Origin: a bacterium
GTDB taxonomy: Bacteria > UBA8248
Assembly (NCBI GenBank): GCA_030922375.1
Contig: JAVEPB010000129.1
Coordinates: 1 to 36,821 of the forward strand
DNA length: 36,821 nucleotides
Direction: 5' to 3'
Every line of letters begins with the position of its first letter. Position 1 is the stretch's first letter. Positions 9,026 through 16,218 of this stretch are shown here, one piece after another. The notes under the pieces are model-generated. The model was not told the DNA's origin, made no database searches, and was given only the letters and a program-made list of their open reading frames with translations. Position numbers and translations under genes: made by a program.

Positions 9026-10030
9026 ATGGAGCCTTTGCGAATCGCTGTCATCGGGGCGGGCGCCTGGGGAACTTCCCTGGCCGATTTACTCTCGGAGGTC
9101 GGTCACGAGGTCACCCTCTGGGCGATCGAGGATGATCTTTGCGCCCGCATGAAAGAGAAATGGGAGAACGATCTCTATCTCCCCGGAATCTCCCTTCACC
9201 CCACTCTCCGCTATACCTCCGACCTGGCCGAGGCCGCCTCGGTCGGCCAGGATATGCTCCTCAGCGTCGTCCCGAGCAAGTTTCTCTCCTCGGTCTGGGA
9301 CCGCCTCGCGCCCTCGGTTCACGAGGAGGCCCTCATCGTCAGCGCGACGAAGGGGGTGGACGAGGAGACGCTCGCCTTGCCGACCGAGCTGATCGAGCGC
9401 CACCTCGGCGGGCGCTCCGTGGTCTGCGTCTCGGGGCCCACGTTCGCCCGCGAACTCGCCGAGCGAAAGCCCACGGCCATCGCCGCCGCCTCGAGAGACG
9501 CGGCGGCCGCGCGCCGGGTCCAGGAGGCGTTTTCGGCGTTTTGCCTGCGCGTCTACACCGGCGGCGATCCGATCGGCACCCAGCTCGGCGGCGCGCTCAA
9601 GAAGGTCATCGCCCTGGCCGCCGGCGTGGCCGACGGCATGGAGCTGGGCCACACCACCCGCGCAGCGCTCATCGTTCGCGGGCTGGCCGAGATGAGCCGG
9701 CTCGGCGCCGCGATGGGCGGGCGCCCGGAGACCCTGGCGGGCCTCGCCGGGATGGGCGACCTGGTGCTCACCTGCACGGGCGACCTCAGCCGGAACCGTA
9801 CGGTGGGCCTGCGCCTCGGCCGGGGCGAGAAGCTCGATGAAATCCTCGCCTCGATGCGGGCGGTCGCCGAGGGGGTGGCGACGGCGCCCGCCGCGGTGGC
9901 GCTGGGCAAAAAGTTCGGGGCCGAGATGCCGATCTCGGCCCAGGTCCACGCCGTCCTCTTCGAGGACAAGGACCCCCGCGAGGCGCTCGGCGAGCTCATG
10001 GCCCGGCCCCTCAAAGCCGAGGGATCTTAA
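9026..10030 (+). CDS. gpsA: Glycerol-3-phosphate dehydrogenase [NAD(P)+]
   Basis: This enzyme reduces dihydroxyacetone phosphate to sn-glycerol 3-phosphate for phospholipid synthesis in the cytoplasm. The N-terminal Rossmann motif IAVIGAGAWGTSLADLL is complete. Other family marks are SATKGVDEETL, VVCVSGPTFARELAERKPTA, the lysine-bearing GGALKKVIALAAGVADGM and the C-terminal GLAGMGDLVLTCTGDLSRNRTVG. The length of 334 residues is normal. The frame is open to a GTG at 9014, but the ATG at 9026 has GGAG four bases upstream and puts the Rossmann strand close to the N-terminus. The next gene, an aconitase, starts 70 bases downstream. Confidence 0.96.
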   Translation: MEPLRIAVIGAGAWGTSLADLLSEVGHEVTLWAIEDDLCARMKEKWENDLYLPGISLHPTLRYTSDLAEAASVGQDMLLSVVPSKFLSSVWDRLAPSVHEEALIVSATKGVDEETLALPTELIERHLGGRSVVCVSGPTFARELAERKPTAIAAASRDAAAARRVQEAFSAFCLRVYTGGDPIGTQLGGALKKVIALAAGVADGMELGHTTRAALIVRGLAEMSRLGAAMGGRPETLAGLAGMGDLVLTCTGDLSRNRTVGLRLGRGEKLDEILASMRAVAEGVATAPAAVALGKKFGAEMPISAQVHAVLFEDKDPREALGELMARPLKAEGS

Positions 10031-10100
10031 AGTATCCGCGCCACCCATGCTGGCGCGTTGCGCCGCCCCTGCAATGACCTCGGAGGTCACCGCTAGCGAC

Positions 10101-12026
10101 ATGGGAAGAAGTCTCGCGCAAATCCTCATCGACGATCATCTCGTTTCGGGAGAGGGCCGCCGGCCGGGCGCTGAAATCGAAATTCGAGTAGACCAGGTGC
10201 TTCTTCAGGACGCCTCGGGACCTATGGCGCTACTTCAGTTCGAGGCGATGGGCCTGAAGCGGGTCCGCCAGAAAACAGCCGTCATGTACGCCGATCATCA
10301 GACTCTTCAGATGGATTCTCTTCACAATGAGGGACACCGGTTTTTGATCGGGTTTTGCAAAAAGCACGGCATCCACTACTCAAAGCCCGGCAACGGAATC
10401 TGCCACAACGTCCACCTCGAATGCTTCGCGGTGCCGGGCGAAAGCCTGGCAGGCACCGACAGCCACACTCCCCAGGCCGGAGCGGCGGGGATGCTCGCCT
10501 TCGGCGCGGGTGGGATAGACGTGGCCGTTGCGATGGGAGGCGGTACCCTCATCCTCCCCCGCCCTGAAATCATCGAGGTCAACCTGACCGGCAAATTGAA
10601 TCCCTGGTGCGCCGCCAAAGATGTCATCCTTGAGCTGCTCCGCCGGCTTACAAACTGGGGCGGCGTGGGGAAAATGTTCGAGTACACCGGAAAAGGAGTG
10701 GCGACCCTCACCTTGGCCGAGCGCTTCACCATCGCCAGCATGGGTACCGAACTCGGGCTGACAGGTTCCCTGTTCTCCAGCGATGAGCGCACAAAGGAAT
10801 TTTTCGAGCGCACCGGAAGGGCAAATGAATGGAAATCGCTTTCGGCGGAGACAGACCCTGTCTATGACGGGCGAATCGATATCGACCTCTCCGATATCGA
10901 GCCGCTCATCGCCTTGCCCTCGAACCCCGACAACGTCGTACCGGTCTCCGAGGCGGCGGGCACCCCGATCGAACAGGTCGTCTCGGGAAGCTGTACGAAC
11001 GGCTCCTTCTCCGATATCGCGGCCTTCGCCCAAATCCTGCGAGGCCGCAAGGTAGCCGAGGAGTTGGACGCCATCGTTTTTCCGGGTAGCCGGCAGGCGT
11101 TCGAGGACCTCGCCAGGCAGGGGCACATCGCCGACTTGCTCGCTGCGGGGGTATTGGTATCGGAGTCCACCTGCGGCTCCTGCCCTGGCTACGGCCACGT
11201 TCCAGCCCCCGGCACCAAATCGTTAAGAACCTTCAACCGCAATTTCAGGGGCAGGTCCGGATTAAGAGAAGACGCTGTCTACCTTTGCAGTACCGAGACC
11301 GCCGCCGTCTCCGCTATTCGCGGGGTCATCACAGACCCCCGGGACGAGTCGGACCCGCCGGAAGTTCTTCTTCCTTACCGCTTCGCGGCTGATCGGACCG
11401 GCGTTATCCCCCCGTCCGATGAACCGGATCGAATCGAACTCCTCAGGAGCCCGAACATCGCACCCATCCCCGCGGGGGAGCCGTTCGGGGACTCCTATGA
11501 GGGGGAGGTACTCATCAAACTTGGTGACAGCATCTCGACCGACGACATAATTCCGGCTGGAGTAGAGGCCATCACTTACCGCACCAATGCTCCCGCCTTG
11601 GCGGAATATGTTTTCAGGCGCGTGGACCCGGAATTTACCGCTCGGGCGCACAGGGCGGGTGGGGGAATCATCGTGGGCGGTGATATTTACGGCCAGGGCT
11701 CGGCCCGCGAGCAAGCCGCCCTATGCCCAATGTTGCTGGGTGTTCGGGTGGTATTGGCTAAATCCTTCGCGCGGATTCACCGGGCAAATCTCATCAACTG
11801 GGGAATACTCCCACTCCAGTTCAATGAACCATCCGAGTGGGACCGACTGGCGCAGGGTCAGCACCTTCGGTTAACCAGTCTCCGAGAAGGGCTTTCCACA
11901 TCCCGACTCCGGGTGGAGAATATGACGAGTGGTCATAGTTTCGAGACAAATTGCACCCTCACCACGCGTGAGCAGGATATCATTCTTGCCGGAGGGGTCC
12001 TCGCCCACACGAAAGCGGGTACTTGA
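10101..12026 (+). CDS. Aconitate hydratase, Aquifex-type
   Basis: The 641-residue protein is a single-chain [4Fe-4S] aconitase of the shorter type found in Aquifex and many non-model bacteria. It interconverts citrate and isocitrate in the TCA cycle. Substrate and cluster residues are visible: GTDSHTPQAG (about residues 117-126), the first cluster cysteine in SGSCTNGSFSD (Cys near 298) and the other two in ESTCGSCPG (near 357 and 360). The swivel domain follows, with LGDSISTDDIIPAG and GGDIYGQGSAREQAA. The frame is open upstream into gpsA; the ATG at 10101 gives a normal start and has GGAGGT 13 bases upstream, slightly far. Homoaconitase or isopropylmalate isomerase is unlikely because both domains are fused and the length fits. 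Confidence 0.9.
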   Translation: MGRSLAQILIDDHLVSGEGRRPGAEIEIRVDQVLLQDASGPMALLQFEAMGLKRVRQKTAVMYADHQTLQMDSLHNEGHRFLIGFCKKHGIHYSKPGNGICHNVHLECFAVPGESLAGTDSHTPQAGAAGMLAFGAGGIDVAVAMGGGTLILPRPEIIEVNLTGKLNPWCAAKDVILELLRRLTNWGGVGKMFEYTGKGVATLTLAERFTIASMGTELGLTGSLFSSDERTKEFFERTGRANEWKSLSAETDPVYDGRIDIDLSDIEPLIALPSNPDNVVPVSEAAGTPIEQVVSGSCTNGSFSDIAAFAQILRGRKVAEELDAIVFPGSRQAFEDLARQGHIADLLAAGVLVSESTCGSCPGYGHVPAPGTKSLRTFNRNFRGRSGLREDAVYLCSTETAAVSAIRGVITDPRDESDPPEVLLPYRFAADRTGVIPPSDEPDRIELLRSPNIAPIPAGEPFGDSYEGEVLIKLGDSISTDDIIPAGVEAITYRTNAPALAEYVFRRVDPEFTARAHRAGGGIIVGGDIYGQGSAREQAALCPMLLGVRVVLAKSFARIHRANLINWGILPLQFNEPSEWDRLAQGQHLRLTSLREGLSTSRLRVENMTSGHSFETNCTLTTREQDIILAGGVLAHTKAGT

Positions 12027-12291
12027 TCGGCTTATGGGCCAGAGAAAAATTCCAGAAGTTTTCCACCGTGGTGGTACGAGCCGCGCGATTTTCTTTTGAT
12101 CTTCCCCCTCAAAACCGGTCCATGTTAAATGAGTGTATTTTTGGAATGGCATGCCCCCATTCCGGGTCAGGCCTCAGCAATTGATGTTAATCCGGATCAC
12201 CCCCGGAGCCCTCCAGGGCATGAAAAAGTAGGAAAACCGATTTTCGATCAGAAGGGAATGAGCAGGGCGGCCTCCCCCGGGCGAGCTTGTC

Positions 12292-12744
12292 TCAGCCGAG
12301 AGCCCCCTCCAGACAATCGAGGCTGCTGTTCCATCCCCATTCGTGGTTTTTGCGGTCTTGCTCGGTCGGGAAGCGCTCGTGAATGAGGGTGAGGCCGGTT
12401 GCGCCGCCCCTTTCGGCGAGTTCGATCGTGATGAGGGTCTCGACGCCCGCCATCTCGGGGGGGCCCTCCCAGGTCCAGGTGAACACCAGTTTCTCGGGGG
12501 GCGAGACCTCCAGGTATTCTCCAAACGAGTAGATGTCCCCGCTCTCGGGCGTCGTCATCGTGATCCGGTAGCGCCCTCCCACCCGGAGCTCCACCTCGGC
12601 GGCCGGTGATGAGCATCCCTCGGGACCCCACCACTTCATAATCTCTCCGGGCTCGGTCCAGGCGCGGAAGACCCGCTCCCTCGGCGCCTGTATCGTTCTC
12701 TCGATGCGTAGCGCCTCCCGGGCGTTCGTCTCCTGGGCGGTCAT
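12292..12744 (-). CDS. SRPBCC/AHSA1-like START-domain protein
   Basis: A 150-residue protein of the AHSA1-like branch of the SRPBCC fold, a helix-grip hydrophobic pocket. Typical segments are RTIQAPRERVFRAWTEPGEIMKWWGP near the N-terminus, VELRVGGRYRITM in the middle and GLTLIHERFPTEQDRKNHEWGWNSSLDCLE at the end. These proteins are small cytoplasmic ligand binders, and the ligand is unknown. The ATG at 12744 has AAGGAGA seven bases upstream. It is the last gene of a minus-strand cluster with two DinB-like genes, a combination often seen with stress or antibiotic-resistance regulators. No regulator gene is present here. Confidence 0.88.
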   Translation of the reverse strand: MTAQETNAREALRIERTIQAPRERVFRAWTEPGEIMKWWGPEGCSSPAAEVELRVGGRYRITMTTPESGDIYSFGEYLEVSPPEKLVFTWTWEGPPEMAGVETLITIELAERGGATGLTLIHERFPTEQDRKNHEWGWNSSLDCLEGALG

Positions 12745-12756
12745 CGTTTTTCTCCT

Positions 12757-12917
12757 TCACGGGGTTGCGGTCTGTTTTGCCGTAAGCTCGCCGGGCATCG
12801 CCTTGAGCGCCCGCCGGGCCAGCGATCGTGGATTTTTCTCGTCGCCCACATCGCCCAGATACTCCGCCAGCGAGTCGAGAAGGTTCTGTCCAACGTGCTG
12901 GGTGAGGGGGGGTGCAT
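12757..12917 (-). pseudogene. Small frame-disrupted ORF between DinB and SRPBCC genes
   Basis: An ATG at 12917 has a good ribosome site (GAGAGGA) but reads only low-quality, Arg/Trp/Pro-rich sequence. One frame over, the DNA encodes a protein-like C-terminus with GQNLLDSLAEYLGDVGDEK and RSLARRALKAMPGELTA, ending at a TGA at 12757-12759. The two frames would join if the run of seven Cs (plus-strand Gs 12906-12912) had one more base, giving a protein of about 53 residues. It may be a sequencing or assembly error, a phase-variable tract or a true pseudogene. A TTG start near 12928 in the good frame is another possibility. No family recognised. Confidence 0.35.
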
Positions 12918-12933
12918 CGTGTCCTCTCAAGGC

Positions 12934-13461
12934 TTAGATGGGGGCCCACCCGAACCCGGTCAGGTGACCGCGCAAATAACAAATCTGCCCGCTGTGGTGA
13001 AAGTTGTCGATCGTCAGCGAGCGTCCCAGGAACTCCCCTACACGGATCGTTTGATCGGGAACGATGTCGGGAATCTCCCTGTCCAGATTCTCCGGCGACA
13101 TGGCGCCGAGGGCGGCGGCGGTTTTCTCGCGCACCGTCTCGGCGTAGGCCGCCAGATCTTTTTTTCTGAATTTAAGAGACCGGGCTTTTTCGGGGGTGTG
13201 GCCAATTCCGAGGTCACCGGGGGCGATATCGAGCCCGAATTTTTCGGGCCAGCCGCCCTCGGTCCATACGGCCGGGTCCCCGGTGACGTGGGCGATAGAA
13301 TTGTCCTCCACGCGGTATTTATGCCACCAGAGCCATCCAGCGGGATTGCTTTCAGGGTCCGGGGATTCGTTAAGCTGCTCATCCGTCAGTCCGGAGAGGG
13401 CTATGTCCAGAAACCGCGCGTTCATATTGAGTGTCTTGAGTATTACCTCGGTCGCTTCCAT
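12934..13461 (-). CDS. DinB-like four-helix metal-binding protein (copy 1)
   Basis: A 175-residue DinB/YfiT-type four-helix bundle. The three-His metal site of the superfamily is visible as His47 in GWLWWHKYRVEDN and the His pair in NFHHSGQICYLRGHL near the C-terminus. Many members are thiol-dependent S-transferases using bacillithiol, mycothiol or other thiols; the reaction here is unknown. It is clearly paralogous to the gene at 13488-14012, sharing NPxSNPxGWLxWH and HHSGQICYxRGxLTGxGW. The ATG at 13461 has GGGAG nine bases upstream. It follows copy 2 by 26 bases and is followed by a small disrupted frame and the SRPBCC gene. Confidence 0.85.
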   Translation of the reverse strand: MEATEVILKTLNMNARFLDIALSGLTDEQLNESPDPESNPAGWLWWHKYRVEDNSIAHVTGDPAVWTEGGWPEKFGLDIAPGDLGIGHTPEKARSLKFRKKDLAAYAETVREKTAAALGAMSPENLDREIPDIVPDQTIRVGEFLGRSLTIDNFHHSGQICYLRGHLTGFGWAPI

Positions 13462-13487
13462 TCCACGCTCCCAGAAAAAGAAAAAGG

Positions 13488-14012
13488 CTACATCGGAAAC
13501 CAGCCCGGCCCGGTCAAATAGCCCCGCATATAGCAGATCTGTCCGCTGTGATGGGAGTAGTCGACCAGAAGAATTGCAAGGAAATCTTTTTCCTTCTGAA
13601 TCATCGGAAGGGGAGGGTCAGGCACTTCGCGTTCAAGGGCTTCTGGTGAAATGGCGGATAGAACGGACAGGGTGTTCGCGCGCACCTCCCCGGCGTAGGC
13701 GAGAAGGTCCGCCTTCGAGGCGCGGAAGGTGCGCACCTGCTCCAGGGTGTTTCCGACCCCACCATCCTCGGGGCCTCCTGGGGCCGGGATGCGGTCGAAC
13801 CACTTGTCCCGGGCCCAGACCGTGGAGGCGTCGCTGAACCTGGAGATGATGTTGTCCTCGGTCCGGGTCATGTGCCAGAGAAGCCAGCCGATGGGATTGG
13901 ACTCCGGGTTCGGCTGTTTCAAAAGGTCATCGTCTGAGAGCCCATCCAGGGCCATTTGAACGAGAACGTCGTTTATTTCTAGCGTTTTGGCGACGGTGTC
14001 AGTTTCGCCCAT
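13488..14012 (-). CDS. DinB-like four-helix metal-binding protein (copy 2)
   Basis: A 174-residue paralogue of the gene at 12934-13461, with the same architecture: His47 in NPIGWLLWHMTRTEDN, a middle region VRTFRASKADLLAYAGEVR and the C-terminal SHHSGQICYMRGYLTG. Tandem duplication is the simplest origin. The frame is open further upstream to 14300, but that extension is basic and low in order, and the ATG at 14012 has a perfect AAAGGAGA ribosome site and gives the same length as its paralogue. It is the first gene of the minus-strand cluster. A CCTAAC/GTTAAG palindrome about 45 bases upstream could be its operator. Confidence 0.85.
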   Translation of the reverse strand: MGETDTVAKTLEINDVLVQMALDGLSDDDLLKQPNPESNPIGWLLWHMTRTEDNIISRFSDASTVWARDKWFDRIPAPGGPEDGGVGNTLEQVRTFRASKADLLAYAGEVRANTLSVLSAISPEALEREVPDPPLPMIQKEKDFLAILLVDYSHHSGQICYMRGYLTGPGWFPM

Positions 14013-14054
14013 GCCGGTCTCCTTTAGTGGGTTGTCGTGCGGGGGACTGTATTT

Positions 14055-14070
14055 ACCTAACTGGTTAAGT
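14055..14070. promoter_or_regulatory. Palindromic candidate operator in divergent promoter region
   Basis: ACCTAAC-TG-GTTAAGT is an inverted repeat with six of seven pairs matched, in an AT-rich patch beside TATATA. It lies between the DinB cluster (minus) and the HExxH membrane gene (plus). TAAC/GTTA arms are common in sites of small winged-helix regulators, but no regulator is encoded nearby, so the assignment is only suggestive. Confidence 0.35.
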
Positions 14071-14226
14071 ATATAGAGTGGCGGCGTGGGGGGAGAGAAA
14101 TATTTTTCCCCCATGGCCTGCGCAGGCGGTGAGTTGGACAATGCCCATTGGAATCGGCTGCCCCGGCGGGTATTCTTTTGGAACCGCCCCGCCGCCCGGC
14201 CCGCCCCTGGAAAAGAGGCCCTGAGA

Positions 14227-14961
14227 TTGCCTTTCGTCTTTTCGCGCTTGCTGGCCTGGGCCGCCGGGCTGGCCCTCCTGCCCGCCTGCTGGGCGGTCAC
14301 CCTCGCCCTCTACCGGACGGTTCCGGGGGCCTTTTTACTTTCCCCCGGTTCGGACGGCTGGTGGCTCACGCCGGAGGCCTGGGCGCTGACCGGGGGCGCC
14401 GCTCTCTATCTCCTCTGGCACCGTCTTCGCCCGCCGGAATTTCTCTACACCTTCGCCCATGAAATGACTCACCTCCTGTTCGCGCTTCTGTTCTGGAAAA
14501 AGGTGAGCCGGCTGGTGGTGGCCAAGGACAGCGGAGAGGTGGCGATGAGCGGCACGAATACTTTCATCACCCTGTCGCCTTATTTTTTCCCGCTCCTGGC
14601 GGTCATCGCGCTCGGAGTGGGAATTGCGGCCGAGTGGGCCTCCGGGGAGCCGCGCCTCCGGCTGGCGACTTCGTTCCTGACCGGGGCCGCGCTTTCGTTT
14701 CATGTCGCGATGACGCTTCGCACTCTCGCCACCTCCCAGCCGGACATCCAGCGGGGGGGGAGATTTTTCTCGTGGCCGGTGATTTACATGATCGGCGCGC
14801 TGCTGACGGGCGGGGCCGCAATCGCCGCCGTGGGAGGCGTGGGGCTTCTCGAACCGCTCTGGGAGAATCTTGTGCGCGAGAGCGCGGTGGCCTACGCCTG
14901 GAGCGCGGAGCAGGTCCGGGAATGGGTACGCGCCGGCCTCGCATGGGCGGCGCGGACATGA
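14227..14961 (+). CDS. Membrane protein with HExxH zinc-protease-like motif
   Basis: The protein has about four or five hydrophobic segments: LAWAAGLALLPACWAVTLAL near the start, AWALTGGAALYLLWH, the helix carrying the motif, YFFPLLAVIALGVGIAAEWA, and VIYMIGALLTGGAAIAAVGG. The sequence FAHEMTHLLFALLFW contains HEMTH (about residues 78-82) inside a hydrophobic stretch, as in M50-type intramembrane or other integral zinc proteases. The rest matches no family I can name. The frame is open to GTG 14086 and ATG 14113, but TTG at 14227 has AGAGG eight bases upstream and places the first membrane helix at the N-terminus, so I prefer it. The stop overlaps the start of the next gene (ATGA), suggesting the two products work together. 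Confidence 0.6.
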   Translation: MPFVFSRLLAWAAGLALLPACWAVTLALYRTVPGAFLLSPGSDGWWLTPEAWALTGGAALYLLWHRLRPPEFLYTFAHEMTHLLFALLFWKKVSRLVVAKDSGEVAMSGTNTFITLSPYFFPLLAVIALGVGIAAEWASGEPRLRLATSFLTGAALSFHVAMTLRTLATSQPDIQRGGRFFSWPVIYMIGALLTGGAAIAAVGGVGLLEPLWENLVRESAVAYAWSAEQVREWVRAGLAWAART

Positions 14962-15551
14962 TCGGAAAATCTTCCGTGGCTCTCCGCGCCGGGGGCCTGG
15001 TCCTGCTGATGGGGGCGGGCGGGTGCGCCTACGGATTGTCCCGCACCGCTGAGATTATAAACCCTGAGCGGTTGGCCCGGGTTCGGTCGGTGACGGTCGC
15101 GCCCTTTCGCTATCCCCACCGCTGGACGGGGCTCTTCAGAGGCATCTACAGGTCGGCGGAGATTGATCCGCCGGCCGAGGAAAAGGTGGAGCGCATCGAG
15201 GCGACTTTCCTGCCCGAGGGTGTTCTCGTGGGGCGCGGCTATGAGGTCCTGAAATGGCCGGCCGCCGCCGGAGAAATGATATGGAGGGAGGAGGCTCCGG
15301 AGGTCGGAGACAGGGCCGCCCTTCTCAAGGCGCTGACGTCGGGTGCGGAGGCGGTGCTGATGATCCGGGGCCGGAGCGAGTGCCGGGAAATCCACCACTG
15401 CATGGCCGAGGTGGAGATGATGCTGATTGACACCGAAGAGGGATCGGTTCTCTGGAAATCCCGGGCCGAGGGAGAGACCCTCGTCGGCCAGGGCAACGAG
15501 ATGCTCGCGGCGGTCGAGGAAGCGCTCGCGGACCTGCCCGGGCCTCCTTGA
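14958..15551 (+). CDS. Putative lipoprotein of unknown function
   Basis: A 197-residue protein with a positively charged start, a hydrophobic stretch ALRAGGLVLLMGAGGC and a cysteine at about residue 24 in a lipobox-like context (A-G-G-C, with an unusual Ala at -3). The mature part contains VRSVTVAPFRYPHRWTG and EAVLMIRGRSECREIHHCMAEVEM, then LIDTEEGSVLWKSRAEGETL. The pattern of a short motif followed by a statement of an energised or summed value resembles the GNA1162/CsgG-like lipoprotein folds, but this is weak. The ATG overlaps the stop of the HExxH membrane gene by four bases, so the two are translationally coupled. Confidence 0.6.
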   Translation: MIGKSSVALRAGGLVLLMGAGGCAYGLSRTAEIINPERLARVRSVTVAPFRYPHRWTGLFRGIYRSAEIDPPAEEKVERIEATFLPEGVLVGRGYEVLKWPAAAGEMIWREEAPEVGDRAALLKALTSGAEAVLMIRGRSECREIHHCMAEVEMMLIDTEEGSVLWKSRAEGETLVGQGNEMLAAVEEALADLPGPP

Positions 15552-15913
15552 TTTCACCCGGACCTTCCTGATTTCAGATGTTCGGGTCCGCGTATCCACA
15601 ATGCGCTCGGATTGTCTCTCTCATCTTTCGGATTTTTCTTATGTTTTTGGATGTAGCTAAGCCGGGCGGGGCTTTTCGCTTGTGAGTGAAAAGCTTCTTT
15701 CGTCTGTGAGTGGAGGGCCGGGAAAATGCCACACTGGCAGTCCGAATTTACGGAATTTTCCGATCCGGTCCTGAAACAGGACATTATGACAATTCCAACA
15801 AGCGACTGAATCCTTTTTCCGTTATTTTTTCAAGGACTTATGAAAATTCAATGAATGGTATGGCAATTGCTTTCTTTTTGGGCAGACACAATGCCGGTTT
15901 GAGCGGTTAAGGC
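15552..15913. other. Intergenic region, no gene supported
   Basis: This stretch holds a short copy of the dispersed repeat (15571-15590) and AT-rich sequence from about 15730 to 15895. It also has a 19-codon frame at 15851-15910 (MNGMAIAFFLGRHNAGLSG) overlapping a four-codon frame that begins at 15840 behind AAGGA. I do not call a gene. It leads directly into the structured RNA candidate. Confidence 0.4.
15571..15590 (+). repeat. Short dispersed repeat, copy C
   Basis: GATTTCAGATGTTCGG here matches the start of copy B (minus strand, 3606 downward) with one change and the core of copy A. It follows the lipoprotein gene stop by about 20 bases. Confidence 0.35.
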
Positions 15914-16017
15914 GGCACGCTCATTCCGGTAGGCGGCTGGAGACGCCGATTGGCTCGGCTCTCCGCCGCCGTGCCATTATTCATTTCCCCCCGCTTCCCA
16001 GGCGGGGGGATTTTTTT
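15914..16017 (+). ncRNA. Candidate structured small RNA with terminator
   Basis: GGCAC (15914-15918) pairs with GTGCC (15971-15975), enclosing a 12-13-base 5' internal loop and a long hairpin. The hairpin is built from GGCGGC/GCCGCC (15932-15937 with 15965-15970), GGAGA/TCTCC (15939-15943 with 15960-15964) and GCCGA/TCGGC (15945-15949 with 15955-15959) around a TTGGC loop. Eleven bases later an 8-bp terminator stem is followed by seven Ts. Structure plus terminator with no reading frame suggests a small RNA or a terminated leader. It does not match 6S, 4.5S, tmRNA or c-di-GMP riboswitch patterns as I know them. No clear promoter was found. Confidence 0.4.
15987..16017 (+). terminator. Strong intrinsic terminator
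   Basis: CCCCCCGC (15987-15994) pairs perfectly with GCGGGGGG (16002-16009), followed by A and seven Ts. It ends either the candidate small RNA or read-through from the lipoprotein gene, and lies 200 bases before the next gene. Confidence 0.88.
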
Positions 16018-16218
16018 ATTTTGGAGTGCGGCTCGATCCGCATTTTCCCGTTTCTCACATTTTTCTAAAACTCCTTCTTACCTGAAATCTCCTCTTCCCT
16101 AGATTCCCCTCTTTGATCTATTGTTCATCTTCCGAATCACGCCGCCGCGCGGCCCGGACGCTACCGGGCGCCGTGGCGCTATCTCATTTAAATAATATGA
16201 AACCCGGAGGGAGAGAAC

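Noticed and set aside
12143-12163. Terminator hairpin GGAATGG/CCATTCC after the aconitase gene
   Set aside because: There is no T-run on either strand's downstream side, so it does not qualify as an intrinsic terminator.
15710-15910. 66-codon plus-strand frame before the candidate small RNA
   Set aside because: No ribosome site at its start and no family. Only its last 19 codons have a plausible ATG, which is too little to support a gene.
15914-15975. c-di-GMP (GEMM) riboswitch or 4.5S/6S RNA
   Set aside because: Some words are similar (CCGGTAGGCGG), but the conserved GEMM receptor sequence and the 4.5S apical motifs are missing, and the size is wrong for 6S.
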